The notes under the pieces are model-generated. The model was not told where the DNA came from. It saw only the letters and a program-made list of their open reading frames with translations, and did no database searches. The position numbers and the translations under genes were made by a program. Source: Zygaena filipendulae (Eukaryota > Arthropoda > Insecta > Lepidoptera > Zygaenidae). From it: DNA of 64,000 nucleotides. Positions 22,758 through 35,900 of this stretch are shown one piece after another. Location of the stretch: assembly GCA_907165275.2 (NCBI GenBank), contig OU015669.1, positions 3,618,501 through 3,682,500 on the forward strand. The letters are read 5' to 3'. Within the stretch, counting starts at the first letter, position 1. The number at the start of each line of letters is the position of its first letter.

Positions 22758-24019
22758 TTCAGTAGCTCAAACATGTAGGTTTTGCTGCCTGAAATCAAAA
22801 TGCAAAATCGCATTTTGCTCACTGAGTGAGACAAAGTAACTTTTTAATTTTTGTTTTCAGAAAGCCGCGAATATCTTATTCAGCCTTGAGTTAATCATAC
22901 AATTCGAAACATTAACACTCTATCTCTTTCCCGCCATTAGAAAGAGAGAGAGAGAGAAGAAGTTCCGATTTTGAATTCGACCTCAAAGACAAACACGTTC
23001 GGAAATTTGTACTAACTAAAGAAATTTTGCAAAAAGATAATTATATCTTTTAATGTAATTTATTGAATTTTTAACTTATTGTTGTATTTAAAAGAAAATA
23101 AGTATTTACTGCAAATAAAACTGATATTTAACCTGTAAATCTCCAAAAGTTTTCTTGCTGCTGAAGTGAAAAGTTATGTGTGTTACACGAGAGCAAAGTT
23201 TTTTGCATCTCTTGCCTTTGAATCCCTCGCCACACTCAGGATTCAACTTTAGAATCACTCGCTTCGCTCGTGATTGAATCGTTGAGTCCTTCGCTTACTC
23301 AGGATTCAAAATCAGCACTCGCAGCAAAAAACGACTTTGCTCTCTTGTTGCACAAATAACTATTGTATATTACATAAACGGTAAGAGATCTCCCACCTGC
23401 TTTGCTAAAAAAACTACAAGTTTGCAGCTTCGCTCGTATCTATTAGATGAAAGTTATTTTTTCCTAATAGTCTTGCTTAAATCCACAGTTTTATCGCTTT
23501 TTCTTTTGGATATTGAAAGGTTTTATCGCTTTTTCTTTTGGATATTGAAAGAGAAAGATGTTTGGTTGTTTGTGACTCAGCATTAACGGCTGAATGGATT
23601 TTTGATAGGCTTACAGATAGAATAAGTTCTGGATTAACACATTTCTCGTTACTAATATTTCCCTAGCCGATTTCTAAGTGCATCCAAGTGAAACTGCGGT
23701 GTACAATTACTATCTAGTAAATTAAGTACAAACTAAAAATATACGTTGATAAAACCGGTTCGTATGATTCGTATGAATCAAGCGCGTTTTTTTGCACACT
23801 TGAACTTAAGTGTTTACGTGATCGTGTGTAGTTAGTATCGGATACGTGGCTTGGGACGCTATGAAAAACATCCCCTTCCACTATATCTACTATCTACTTA
23901 CCGCCAATTAAGACGCGAAGCGAAAACACAGAGGGTCGATCCTTATACGTAACATACAAAACTGAAAGGATCTCCACTGACATATCGGCGTCCCGACGGC
24001 TGAACGGCTAACATACTAT
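22758..24019. repeat. Repeat-derived spacer
   Basis: Contains an inverted pair GAGCAAAGTTTTTTGC (23191) and GCAAAAAACGACTTTGCTC (about 23324) enclosing TTCGCTCG-type motifs, and an exact 32-bp tandem duplication at 23488-23551 (TTTTATCGCTTTTTCTTTTG). No coding sequence seen. Confidence 0.5.
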
Positions 24020-24420
24020 AGTATCAGCACGGTGACCCTCCATAAAAATGAACTGCTTCAAGTGGGTAGGTACCTACCTATTTCCCCACAAGTAAAGACG
24101 GCCGGCTTGTACCTATGTACGTGTTGTGTACGTGTGCGTATCATAAGGTTGACAGCGAGCTGACAGTAGGTAACTGTGAGCTGTCAGTGAAAACAGTGAG
24201 TCCACATGTGACAATTTTCCTTGAAATATACCCAGAAACTTTCGCGAGGTATGCGAAGACATGCAATTGGTGAGAGGCAGAGTGTCGCTTCTTTATAATA
24301 TATTTTGTGATTTGTATTCTTTGCTAGTGTTGACGTGGCCGTGGTAGGAAGACCTTTACTGAGCCGGGAATGGTGAGGTTTTGTGGTTTGCGTGTGCAGA
24401 ATTGACCCACAGTGTAGCTC
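24020..24420. repeat. Dispersed repeat family X, copy 1
   Basis: Shares blocks with 37390-37660 and, reversed, with 42505-42790: CGGTGACcCTCCATAaAAATGAA, GGTTGACAGCGAGCTGACAG, the GCTGTCAGTG palindrome region, and a GTCGCTTCTTTAT block. Class not determined. Confidence 0.5.
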
Positions 24421-24429
24421 CAGCCACAC

Positions 24430-26709
24430 GCCCAGTGACCTTCTGAAACAATTATACCACTTACAATGTATCGATATTACTTTCTAGATTACCATGCGTG
24501 ACGATGTTACTTTTTATCGTGCAGGTTCAGGCTTTTTTCGCAAGTTCAGCTTGTTTACCTTCTATGTATAGAGTTGCATTAAGTAGTATAATTGGCCAAA
24601 GTTATGACGTAGGTTTGGTACTAACTGTTGATAAAATACTTTTAATTAGGTACTATTTTAATTTATTATCTAATCATGCTCTTGAACAATGTTTTAAAGT
24701 GATTAAATAAATAGGTACATATACCTAAAAAAGCAGTCGGCACACTTTTTTTAACTTGAACATTGAATTGAGTAGGCTTTCGCGTATTAATTTACATCTA
24801 CATATGTAAGATATATTGTAATTTAAACAAATTTTCTTAAAACTATGGTAGGCAGGTAGACTGCCTTATCGTTTAGAGCGATCTTTCCCGCAACCTTAAG
24901 GTAGGCATAGCATGAGATCCCGCCGCGCTGTGTGTAATACTTTTTATCAATATTAATCTTCGATCAATTGTCGATCGAAGATATTAATACCTACAGGACT
25001 TGTCGGAAAGGGGTAGGTAGATATCATGTCGAGAAGATATTCATCCGTAAAGTGTCCCTACTCTAATATAATAAAATTTGTATTATCCATTTCTGTTTCC
25101 TCGTAGCTATAATAAGGTAACCGATAACATAACGAAATGTTGCTCTCGAATTGAAGGGAGATGGACCAGGGGGTTAGAAATTTTTACGCAGAATTTCAGT
25201 TCCGCACGGCAAAAATAGGGAAGCACAGCTTGTGTTTTATAAATGAGAGATGCCCGTTATACCTATCGGCAATAAAAACAACACCGTCAATATGCGCGAG
25301 GATAGCTATGTACCTATGCAGATAATTATCTTCAGTTAACAGTTAGTCATCGAGCGATCACCTGCAGACTGCGGCGGATTGACAGGCTGTGATTGCGGTC
25401 ACGCGAGTTGCGTCGCCGCCGGCGCATTTTATGTAACGACCACGCGATTACAGCAAGTCAATGTCAAGATCGCAAGCGCAGCAGCGCACTTACGTTATGA
25501 CGACGAAAACCGATCAGAACATTAAAAATATTATAATTATTAAAAACGCATGCGGCGTTTCTAGTTTCAATCTCAACATGTTTCGTTTTGGAACGTACCT
25601 ACCCATATTTTGATGAGGTTTGTTCGCGAATACTTATACGTAGGTATGATTTTCGGAAATCGGGATCACAATCGTTGTCATGAGTTGGCACTTTTGCTTA
25701 AGTTAGCTCTTGAAATATACCTGATTAATATATTGCTTGCCTACATAGTTGCGTTACATGCGAACTATACTTCTATGATGCTTGTGTGATACCCAAAGTG
25801 GTCCATATCAACCCCCAGGGGCCGTCAACGACGTTACAACTTGCATGTTGATATAATTATGGTACCTACCTATAGATATCATCAGTTTGAAATTTTGACT
25901 GAAACTAATTTTCTAGTTAGGCACATACAAATTTAAGTGAATCAATTTTCGTGCTTTTGAGTGCCGGCATTAGACGGTATTTTACACGAACCGTTTAATG
26001 AACGACCACAGGTAAAATTATGCGTGACTAAAAGATTTGCAGACGTCGAAACTGGTTGAAATTGCGTTCCGTGACTGACGCTAGAAGCTGTTCTTGATGG
26101 GGTAGAGATCGTCTATGAACGGCAAAAGATTGACGGCCTTGATGAAAAAAGAAAAAAAAATACGCTCGAATACGTGTGTGAAAAAAGACAAATGCTGGGC
26201 TTAACTAGGTTTGTAGGGTCTTGGGACTCTAACGATTGTTTCGAATAGAAGAAAGAGAATTAGTTTATAATACATAAGGAATCCGTGACGCCTCAGCGTT
26301 CTTATGTTTCGTTTAATAAGCTACTATTACTAATTTAGTTCATATTGAACTCTATTTTATGCGGCGTGTTCCTAGAAATGTGGTCCTTTGATCCGGATCG
26401 AACTTTTACTCATCTAATGAAGCTTGGAATAAGTGGTTAGAAAACTATCGGCACCTATATTATTAATTAAACTCGTAAAATTAGTTAAGAAAAAAAAGAT
26501 TTATATTGCCACACGTAAAGCTAACCTAAATAACTCGTCCGATACTAAAAAATAAAAAAAGAACAAAACAGCGAGTGCCATGTGTGGTCAAAGGATCTGG
26601 TTCAGCAGTTCTTCGGTCGTTTTATTGTTTCATGTGAAGAAACGAAACAAAAACCTTTTGCTAATCGAAGTGTTCATCCTCCTACCCTCTCCTCTCCTTA
26701 TGAACTAAG
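24430..26709. other. Spacer upstream of the first visible CYP314A1 exon
   Basis: No supported exon. A GC-rich island at about 25355-25500, preceded by a TTCAGTT initiator-like site near 25332, could be a 5' UTR exon or promoter. An 11-bp palindromic core ATCTTCGATC…GATCGAAGAT lies at 24956-24983. Confidence 0.35.
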
Positions 26710-26945
26710 AGATCATAATAGATAACAATAATATAGACACGTATTTTTTTAATTTTCAAAATAGTGCAAACAGATATTATAGTGTATTAAAGTTCAGAAG
26801 CGGGGGTTCGTGACGTCATAACCTCATATAAACTGTATCAATTCGTGACAACACGCAAAATTTCGACACATTGTATCGCCGTTGTTTTTTTTATTACTTA
26901 CCTAAAAAAAAAACTTGTCACCTAGCCTGTGTTAGTTGTTATATT
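26710..26945. mobile_element. MITE with CRE-like TGACGTCA, adjoining CYP314A1 exon (copy 1)
   Basis: Aligns by eye with the better preserved copies at 29983-30243 and 49840-50099: TAGACACGTATTTTTT, GTATTAAAGTT, CGTGACGTCATAACC, CGCAAAATTTCGACAC and TATCGCCGTTG occur in the same order. The terminal repeats are worn. It ends within about 20-40 bp of the splice acceptor at 26960. Confidence 0.55.
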
Positions 26946-26960
26946 TTTTTTTTTCAACAG

Positions 26961-29900
26961 CCAACATCGCCTCCCTTGATCGACTCTTCGTACGTGCCCA
27001 CTCTGGTGCTTGCGGTGACGGCTCTAGTCGTTGCAGTGACAGCTGTCATAGCTTGTGCAGCCGCAGACGGCAAGCACTCTACCGCCAAGTTGCCGGGGCC
27101 CCTCGCTCTGCCGCTGATTGGCACGAGATGGATCTTCTGGAGTCGGTATAGGATGAACAAGCTCCACGAGGCTTACGAAGGTGCGATTTTATTCGACGGC
27201 CAACCCTTACTAATGCGAATATGAGTTTGTTTTTTACGTTTTCACGCCTTAACTACTCAACTGACCATCATGAAATTATGGAAACACGTTGTCCGAGAGT
27301 ATAGAAAAAGTTATAGGGCACTTTTTATCCCGGAAGTCTTGCGGGAACTCTGAAATTAACGCGGGTGAAACCGCGGGGAACAACTAGTCTGTTAATAACT
27401 ACCTAGTTTATGTGTAAGTAGGGCCTAATTTGTGGATCGGTTGATCTGCTCTCGATATAGTTCTATTGACTAGAATTATTAAATCGATCGTCGATCGCTG
27501 TCTAAAATAGAAATCCATGATTGAACAAAGGCGGTAGAGCCGTTTGATTCATTCATTCATTATGGGCAATCGTTACAATTACTTTTCATATACCTACTTT
27601 TAAACCTACGACTGTGTGCCTATTACAGTTATTACTCGTGTGAATTTTATCACTCAAGAACTCTTTGTAGTTAACCTGGATTATAAATACTCTGAAAGAA
27701 TGAAAGATTTGATTTTTTGTTTGTTTGTTACGATTTAACTCAAAAACTACTGAACCGATTTTAACAGTTCTTTCACCATTAGAAAGCTACATCATCCCTG
27801 AGTAACATAGGCTATATTGTAATCCGGAATACCCGCGGGAACTCCGAAATTAACGCGGGTGAAACCGTGGGGAACAACTGACGCTGACTTTTCGACGCAA
27901 TTCGGAAATATTGCGGCAATAGATAAATTGCCGTAATTTTTTTTTTTATTTATTCGAATAGCCTAACCAAGAGGGGGTGCTCCGTTCCGTGTATACAGAC
28001 ATGTTCAAGCGTTACGGGCCGGTGTTCGCCGAGTCGATGGGCGGCGGCGCCACGCTGGTGTCGATCGCGGACTCGGCGGCGCTGGACGCCGTGCTGCGGG
28101 CGCAGGCGAAGCGCCCCTACCGGCCGCCCACCGAGATCGTCCAGGTGTACCGCAGGAGCAGACCCGACAGATACGCGTCCACGGGACTCGTCAATGAGTA
28201 TGTATTGTTTGTTTGTTTGTTTGTTTGTTTGTATACTTTATTGAGCATAAAAAAAGTTTTTACAAGTTGATAAAATCAAAACAAATAGGTAATTTATGCT
28301 CAAAGGCGGACTTATCCCGCGAGGGGATTTCTTCCAGTCAACCTTTGAAAAATCGAATGGAATTGAAGAAAACATTGGCGGGAGAAGAGATAAATAGAAA
28401 GGAGGTTGACAAACATAAAAATAATGGTTTGATAGAATCAAGACGGGATAAAAAAGGAGAGGAAATAAAAGAAAAGTTGTAAAATAAATAGATAAGAAAA
28501 AATAAGGAAGGCATAATATATAAGAATATGAATAAAATATATTGTGTTGTTTATGTTATTTTTTTTTTCTACCAGCTTTGTCTCGCGCGAGTTTCGGAAG
28601 TTACTCCTTATAATCACCACTTATATCGACCAGTGAAAGTCCCGTCAAAATCGGTGCTACCGTTGCAGAGATTTGCCTGAACAAACAAACAGACTAACGG
28701 CCACACTCAGAGTCGTTTTAATGATTACTTAATTTTAAGTAAAGATTTTTAAACAAAACTGCCGCACTCAAAAACGTTCATTAAATTAATGTTAATGTAA
28801 TCAGTAAAACGATTCAGAGTGCGGCCGTAAGATATGTTCAATTATAAGGTCAAATAGTTACCTACTAGCCGCAGATTAATGCTAGTAAACAAGGTAAAAT
28901 GCAATATTACAAACAGGTAAAGATACTTACCTACTTGTTTAAAGTTTGAATCAAGTTCTTATAGAGTGCAGGCCATGGATAACGAGATAACCTACATTAA
29001 TAAAGTTCTAAGCAAACCTTAATGTTAATGTTTGTTTGTGCGAATAGGTGAAGCATTATATAGTACCTAGGTACTCATACTGTTGCGTTACTTATAACAC
29101 ATTGCTTCAACACCTTATACCTACTTATCACTATACATATATATTATAAAACATAATCCTTTGCCGCGTCTGTCTGTCTGTCTGCCTGTACGCGATAAAC
29201 TCCTTTGAGTTTAGCAGACTGAGACTACTGAACGAATGTTCATGCGGTTTTCACTAATGGATGGAATGATCCAAGAAGAAGTTTTATACATAGGTATACA
29301 TACCTATAGTTTATCCGGAAGTTCCCGCGGGAATTCCGCGTGAAATTCCCGCAGGAACTATTGGCATAACTTTTTTATTTATGAACCGATTGACATGAAA
29401 CGTCATTTAAATCGGATAAGCCATTTCTGAGATTAGCGTGCACAAACGCACAATCAAACAGACACAAATTCTAACAATCATTGTATGGGGTGCTATTGCG
29501 TTGATAAAGGTCGCGATAATAGTTTTTCTCATATATCTTCCATGTAGATACCTACAGACAGCGATCTATTATATATATAGACTAGCTGTCCCCCGCGATT
29601 TCATCCGCGGTAATTTCGGAGTTCCCGCGGAGGTTGCGGGAAAAAGTACTTTATGTCCTTCAGTTCCCGAGGGAATTCCGGGATAAAAACTATCCTATCT
29701 TTAAGTTGGACCATATTATAAATGGTGGCAAAATTTTATCAAAATCCGTTCAGTAGTTTCGGAGTCCATCGCGGACAAACAACGTGACACGTGATTTATA
29801 TATATTAGATGGGGACCAAATGCCTGGGTATTCTAGAAGATTTTGTAAATATTTGCTGGTCACGTAATCTTTGTCCTTGTTTGTTAAACTAATCAGTTTT

Positions 29901-32900
29901 TTGAACGTCTCAAACGACTTCCTGTGTCGATGGAATTGATACAATGGGGATGTTGACTACTTTTGAAAATCAAAATTCTAATTAGTCCGTCAGTTAGAAA
30001 ATAAAAAGACAATAGACACGTATTTTTTACTTTTTTAAAGAAATTAAAATAAACAGAGATAAAGCGCATTAAAGTTTAGGGTTTAGGGTCGTGACGTCAT
30101 TAACCGCTAAAACCGCCATACAAACTCTCAGAATAGTGACGTTACGCGAAATTTCAACTCGATATATCGCCGTTATTTTTTGATTACGTAAAAAAATAAA
30201 AAATACGTGTCCAATATATTTTAATAATCTACAAGACGGACTAAAAATAAAAATTAGTCAACATGCCCATTAGGTACGTGTGTTACGTACCATATCGAAT
30301 TTCTTGTCTGCGTTGTAAGTACCATATTATCACAACGAATTGGGTGCATTATTGCACGAGTTGTCACTTTAAATAAAAATAATTGCAACATAAAAGTGTT
30401 GTTTTTGTGGACTTTGCTGATTATTGGCATTTATTTACTAACTTGACAATAATTATTAGATATAAGTGCAATAAACTTGCTTTTACACGATCATCAAAAT
30501 TGCGGAGTTTAGTGCAACTTTGCTGTCTGTCACAACTCCAAGCAATTTTCGACACATGAACAGTTACTGTCTCTTTTAAAACAATTAAGTAGGTATATGT
30601 AGCTATACAAGAGTTTCCTCCACTAAGTACGGCGAGTTTAGGCGACTAATTGATTAAAATTGCCCTGTAAAGTGTCATTTTCGATCTAAGTTTTGGGTCG
30701 TAATTCAATTTTCATTTTCTCAACAATTTAAAAAATAGGTGTAGGTAGTATAGGTACTTATATTTACTTGTAGTATTCTTGTATTTGGAGTCCCAACTTT
30801 TGAACACTAGGTACATACCTAGTGTTCAAAAGTTGACACATGTCAAAATTGCATGCTAATTTAAAACTTTATAATTTTAATACCTTGTGATACAATCCAC
30901 TATTACAAGCCTAATATTGTTTAGGAGTATCTTCGAGTAAATGTAAGAATACCTAGAGGCAGATGGTGCGCGAATTTTAAAACCAGGACGTTACTTAAAA
31001 AGTATCCAAGACACCCCAAAAATCAGGACATGTCCTGGGAAAACGTGATGGCTGGCAACTCTAATCTAACCACATTAGTTCATTAGTATTTAGTTACAGT
31101 GATTTAGTATTTAGTTACAGTGATGGTTGGCAACTCTAATCTAACCACATTAGTTCATTAGTTAATTAGTATTTAGTTACAGTGATTTAGTATTTAGTTA
31201 CAGTGATTTTAGTGACCCTATTTTTATAGTATTAGCCTCGGAACTGAGTAGGTAAATTATCCAAGCAAAATTTATAGATGCCTAAGATTACGAGTATATT
31301 TATATGTACCTACCTACTTAGTTAGTTCCGGTTTATACGCCAATTTAATGAATCTTGACTTAATTATGTATAATTTCTAAAGCAAATTTGAAAGTTTTCA
31401 AAATTGTTTCCAGGCAAGGAGAGAAATGGTATCACCTCCGCAAGAACCTAACTGCTGAGCTGACCAGTCCTCAAACGATGCAGGGCTTCCTGACGGAGTT
31501 GAATAGCATATGCGACGACTTCCTCCAGCTTTTAGACACGCACCGAAAAGCGGACGGCACGGTCAATGGCTTCGAACAGTTGACCAACAGAATGGGATTG
31601 GAGTGTAAGTATGCATTATCATCAGACCCTGGCTAGATCCTTTGGAAGCCCTCGGCTAGGAACTGAGGACTGAGGAGGTGGAGGAAATTCAACCCCTAAT
31701 CCCCCCCCATGAAAATAATATCTTTGGAAATAGCTATTGAGGTACCTACGTTAAAATGGGCAACAGTATTTCATAGTTTGTAATTTAACTCCCTAAAGTG
31801 GAAAGTTTGAAACCCCAAGTATATAAAATGCTAGCTGGTCCTAGTGTTTTATATACAAATATCGAGTTTAACTGTCTATAATCTAATATATTAATATCTT
31901 TTCTATATTGAGACTATTTGTGACCTTGGCTTGTCGCTAATCGCTTTTTAACCCAATCCCAAAAAGAAGGAGCTTCTGCAATCGGCTGTATGTTTTTTGT
32001 GTTCCGTGATTTCGCGGGTGACTTGAAGATCGGTCGCGTGCACTGAAGCGCATTCCAGGCCGTATCACGCTTAGGCCATTATGCAATGATACGTTGTCAT
32101 GTGTGACTATATCGTGCATCGTGACGTGCGCCATCGTTAGACGTTGCGCTTGCGCATGTAGGCAAGTACCACACTTACTGCTAGCCATCAACTCTATCAC
32201 TAGCCGATAGGTTGCGGCCTGCGGGAGTGCTCCATGTCAATCTTCTCGGATAACAGTCTTCAGGTTGACCGTTATAATATATGTAGGTACATTAAGCTTA
32301 TGGTTAAATGAGTTTGCAATCTGTGTCGTTAGAAAAACATTTTAATCTTTCACGTCGTTTTTTTTATCAGTCTAATACAGTCTAATACTTACCGGTCTCC
32401 GTAGCCAAGTTGACAATTCGCAATCGTTAACGCACACGAACGAATCGTCATGTCGCGTGGTCACGTAAAATCGTCCAATCCCAAGTTCAGTTTTGCGGGA
32501 TCGCGTGATACCTATCCGCCGCACTCAGAATCGACTTTAATGATTACTTAGTTATTAAACTTGTCTGATTGCGGCAGTTTTGTTTTAAAAATCTATACTT
32601 AACTAAGTAATCATTAAAGTCGACTCTGAGTGCGGCGGTGTAGCGATTACTTTACTTAGCTTTCTATGCGTTAACGATTTACGGCCACACTCAGAGTGGT
32701 TTTAATAATTACGTTATGTTAATTGGCATTTAACTGATGAAGTTTTTAGGTAAATGATTATTAACATTTATTTAATGAACGTCTCATATTGCGGCAGTTT
32801 TGTTTTAAAAATCTTTACTTAAAATTAAGTAATCATTACAAATACTCTGTCAACTTGGCTAAGGGGGCTGCTTTTAAAGTAGGTAGGTACGATAAGTTTT

Positions 32901-35900
32901 TTTTGTAGAATCGTTCGTTACGAGTTCCGGAACATGTCAAGTCTAAAATGCGGTGTAGATATTTTTAGATGAACTAGCTGTGTCCCGCGTGTGTGTGTTT
33001 CACCCGCGGTAATTTTGGAGTTCCCGCGGGAATTCCGGGATAAAAAGTAGGGGAACACGGGGGAATTGGCGCCACTTAAGGAAAAACTCCTATAACTTTG
33101 GACAGACATCACTTTTTAATATAGTTTTTGGTTTTTTTTACAGCGAAACTAATCAGGTTTATCTTATCTACACATAAATTAAAAAATAAACCATACAAAG
33201 ACATTTATACTCATTTTTGATAAAAGTAACATTGGCTCCTATTGCCCAAGAGTACGGGGTAATTAGAACCAGAGAAAGGGGTAATTAGATCCACCGGAGC
33301 AATGGTAACCAGAGTAAAAATATGTAACAAAAATTATATATTTATATATTATGTACTGATATTTATGATTATAACTTAAGATTATTCTCATAGATTAGAT
33401 TAGATTTATTAAAAACATTTAATTACTGTCTAATACAAAAATCGCAAACATAATCTTCAGCCGAATCACTTCCTGAACTTTTAGCGTGAATTCACCACAC
33501 AACCTGCATCTGAACCACATTTCGTTCGATTTTCCAGATTCACAACAAATCATACACATATTGGAATCTTCATCAACGTAGTCACTACTATTGTCATTGC
33601 AGATATTCTAGTCATTTCTTGGGATAGGTTATGCAGAGAAATTCCATTATGATTGACTCTCTTAATAGCACGATCTAGTATATTTAAACTCCATTGACAC
33701 TTCTCTGTAATTTGACTCCAACTACCCCAAATGCTCATTTTCAAGTTTTCATATAATTCACAAAATACAATTAATTATTTACATAAATTGATCTTTTTAT
33801 CTTATTTTATAATGATAAATCTACAAGTTAAAACAGGCAATACTTACAATATAATAATTATAATACTCACAATTTATCCTGAAAGATCGTAAAAAATTAG
33901 ATCAATTGGCAGGAAAACCGATTTGTGGTCCATTTGCACACCAAAAGTCAACTAGCAACGATGCCGTGAGTCACACCCTACTCCTCTTGCGACCTTCTTT
34001 GTTACGTAACAACAAAACAGAATCTAACTCGTTCAGATACAAGTAAACTAAAGTAGTTCTCATTACCCCTTGGCTCTGATTCCCCCGTGTTCCCCTACCC
34101 TACGTCCTTTTCTGTACCCCTGAAAACGTGCATGCCAAATTTCATCCAAATCCGCTTAGCCGTTTTTGCGTGATCGAGTAACAAACATCCAAACATCCAC
34201 ACTTTCACATTTATAATATTAGTAGGATAATGCGTGTCACTATTAAGATAGGAACATGCATGTGGTGATGTAAATGGCTTACAACGAGGATGTTTGTGAC
34301 GAGTATTTTCGATCGAAAAAGTCACTGTTTGTGACTGATAACCTATGATAATATGAATATGATAGTCTAAGTGAATATTTTTTCTATTCTTATCTGGAAG
34401 GAACGCACTTTTTATCTCAGCGCCAGTCAATATTTGGTTTCTACTTATGTTATTTAATTTAATATTTTAATGATAGCTATACACGGGTAACGACTTAGTG
34501 AAAAGGTTAAAGACTTTATGTGACTAGCAGTTTTCCGCTGCTTCGCCCGCGTGAATTGCAAGAATTCGTCGTGATTCTCAGAAAAAATCTTTATAATTCT
34601 ATGTTTATTAAACCCATATTATGTTTGCCAAACATCGTAATCCATTTAGTCGTCTATGCATGATTAAGTAATAAACATCTAAACGTCTTCACAAACTGTT
34701 CAGGTTTAAGAATTATTATATTCTCAAAATAATTTTGTTTTTTACTGACGTTTCACCGTCCCGTTCCCGCGGGAACTCCGGGTTACAATAAGCTGTGTTA
34801 CTCAGGGATAATGTAGCATTCTAATGGTGAAAGAATATTTCAAATCAGGCCAATAGTATTTGAGTTAAATCGTACAAACAAACAAAAAATCAAATCTTTC
34901 CTCTTTATAATATTATTCTTTATAAAGAGGAAACTCTTTATAAAGATAATTTATAATATTAGTAGTACCTACCTAAATAAAAGGCATCTTAGGTAAGTAT
35001 TAGTAGGATTAATGTTATATTAACCTGGAAGATAGAAACTTGCAAATAAAGACCGAATACATATCTAGTTGTATTTAAAATTAATAAAGTCTCTACCGAC
35101 TCACTGCTTAAAAAGTTCTTGTCATACACTATGTAGATTTTTAGTGTGACAAAGATCGTAACTTTAATAAAATCGTATAAAATACAATTATCAATACATA
35201 TTAGGTGGGCAAGTTGTAGGTATCTTAAAAAACCTCCCTCGCTCAACCCGTTTTTTTGGGAGAGGTAGGTTTAGGTACCTACCCGTATCTACAGTTTCAT
35301 AGTCACCGGGAGACAGTTCTGTCTTTATAGAATTTGTTAGTTAGGATCGTAATTATGTGTACCGGCCCCTTGGCGGTTTGAATAAAAAAAACTCGGAAAT
35401 ACCAGTTTCGTTATTTCAAAAGAAGAGTTTAAATAGGTAGGTACCTACTGATATCCCTGATCCTTACTTTCAAACTAACGATTTCTTTTGTTTCTCATAC
35501 AAAGTGGATCCAGGGAGTAAATGGATTTAGTAAAATCCTTTCTTACTGAGTCTTTACGTCGCAAAAGAAAACTACTGTTCATATAACATATTTCATGTTT
35601 TTAGCTTCAGTGATAGGCGTGGATGAGTCAGAGAGGCAGGTTGTTTATAAATATACCTATGTACTAGCTGGTCCGGGCGGTTCCACCCGCGTGTAACCCT
35701 TTCAATGGTTGAATTACCAAAAAACCTAACACTTGTTTCATTTAAAAAGTAGATCTCAAATACGATTTTCTCCCTGTTACCTAACAAACGATCGCCCTGC
35801 CTGTGCGGCTTTTTTTGTAACTCTGTATATTGGTAAAGTGAGCGTAGATGTAAAAGGGTGAGGGTCCTGAACTTATGAATTATGATAATAATGATATATA

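Larger units (their letters stand above)
32395..32875. mobile_element. Composite transposon, same family as 5942-6572, hosting two MITEs
   Basis: Left end GTAGCCAAGTTGACAATTCG, then AATCGTTAACGCA and GACGATTC-type blocks in the order seen at 5942-6572. The right end reads TGTCAACTTGGCTA. Inside sit the palindromic MITEs 32517-32638 and 32683-32845. In CYP314A1 intron 3. Confidence 0.6.

Noticed and set aside
26871..26960. Extension of the first CYP314A1 exon to 26871 as the N-terminus
   Set aside because: The frame begins at TTG, runs through MITE sequence and a pyrimidine tract, and meets a good splice acceptor; no ATG exists there.
27964..27998. Earlier start of CYP314A1 exon 2 (adding QEGVLRSVYT)
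   Set aside because: The acceptor at 27998 gives HEAYED-MFKRYG, which fits the P450 family; the earlier acceptors insert extra residues.
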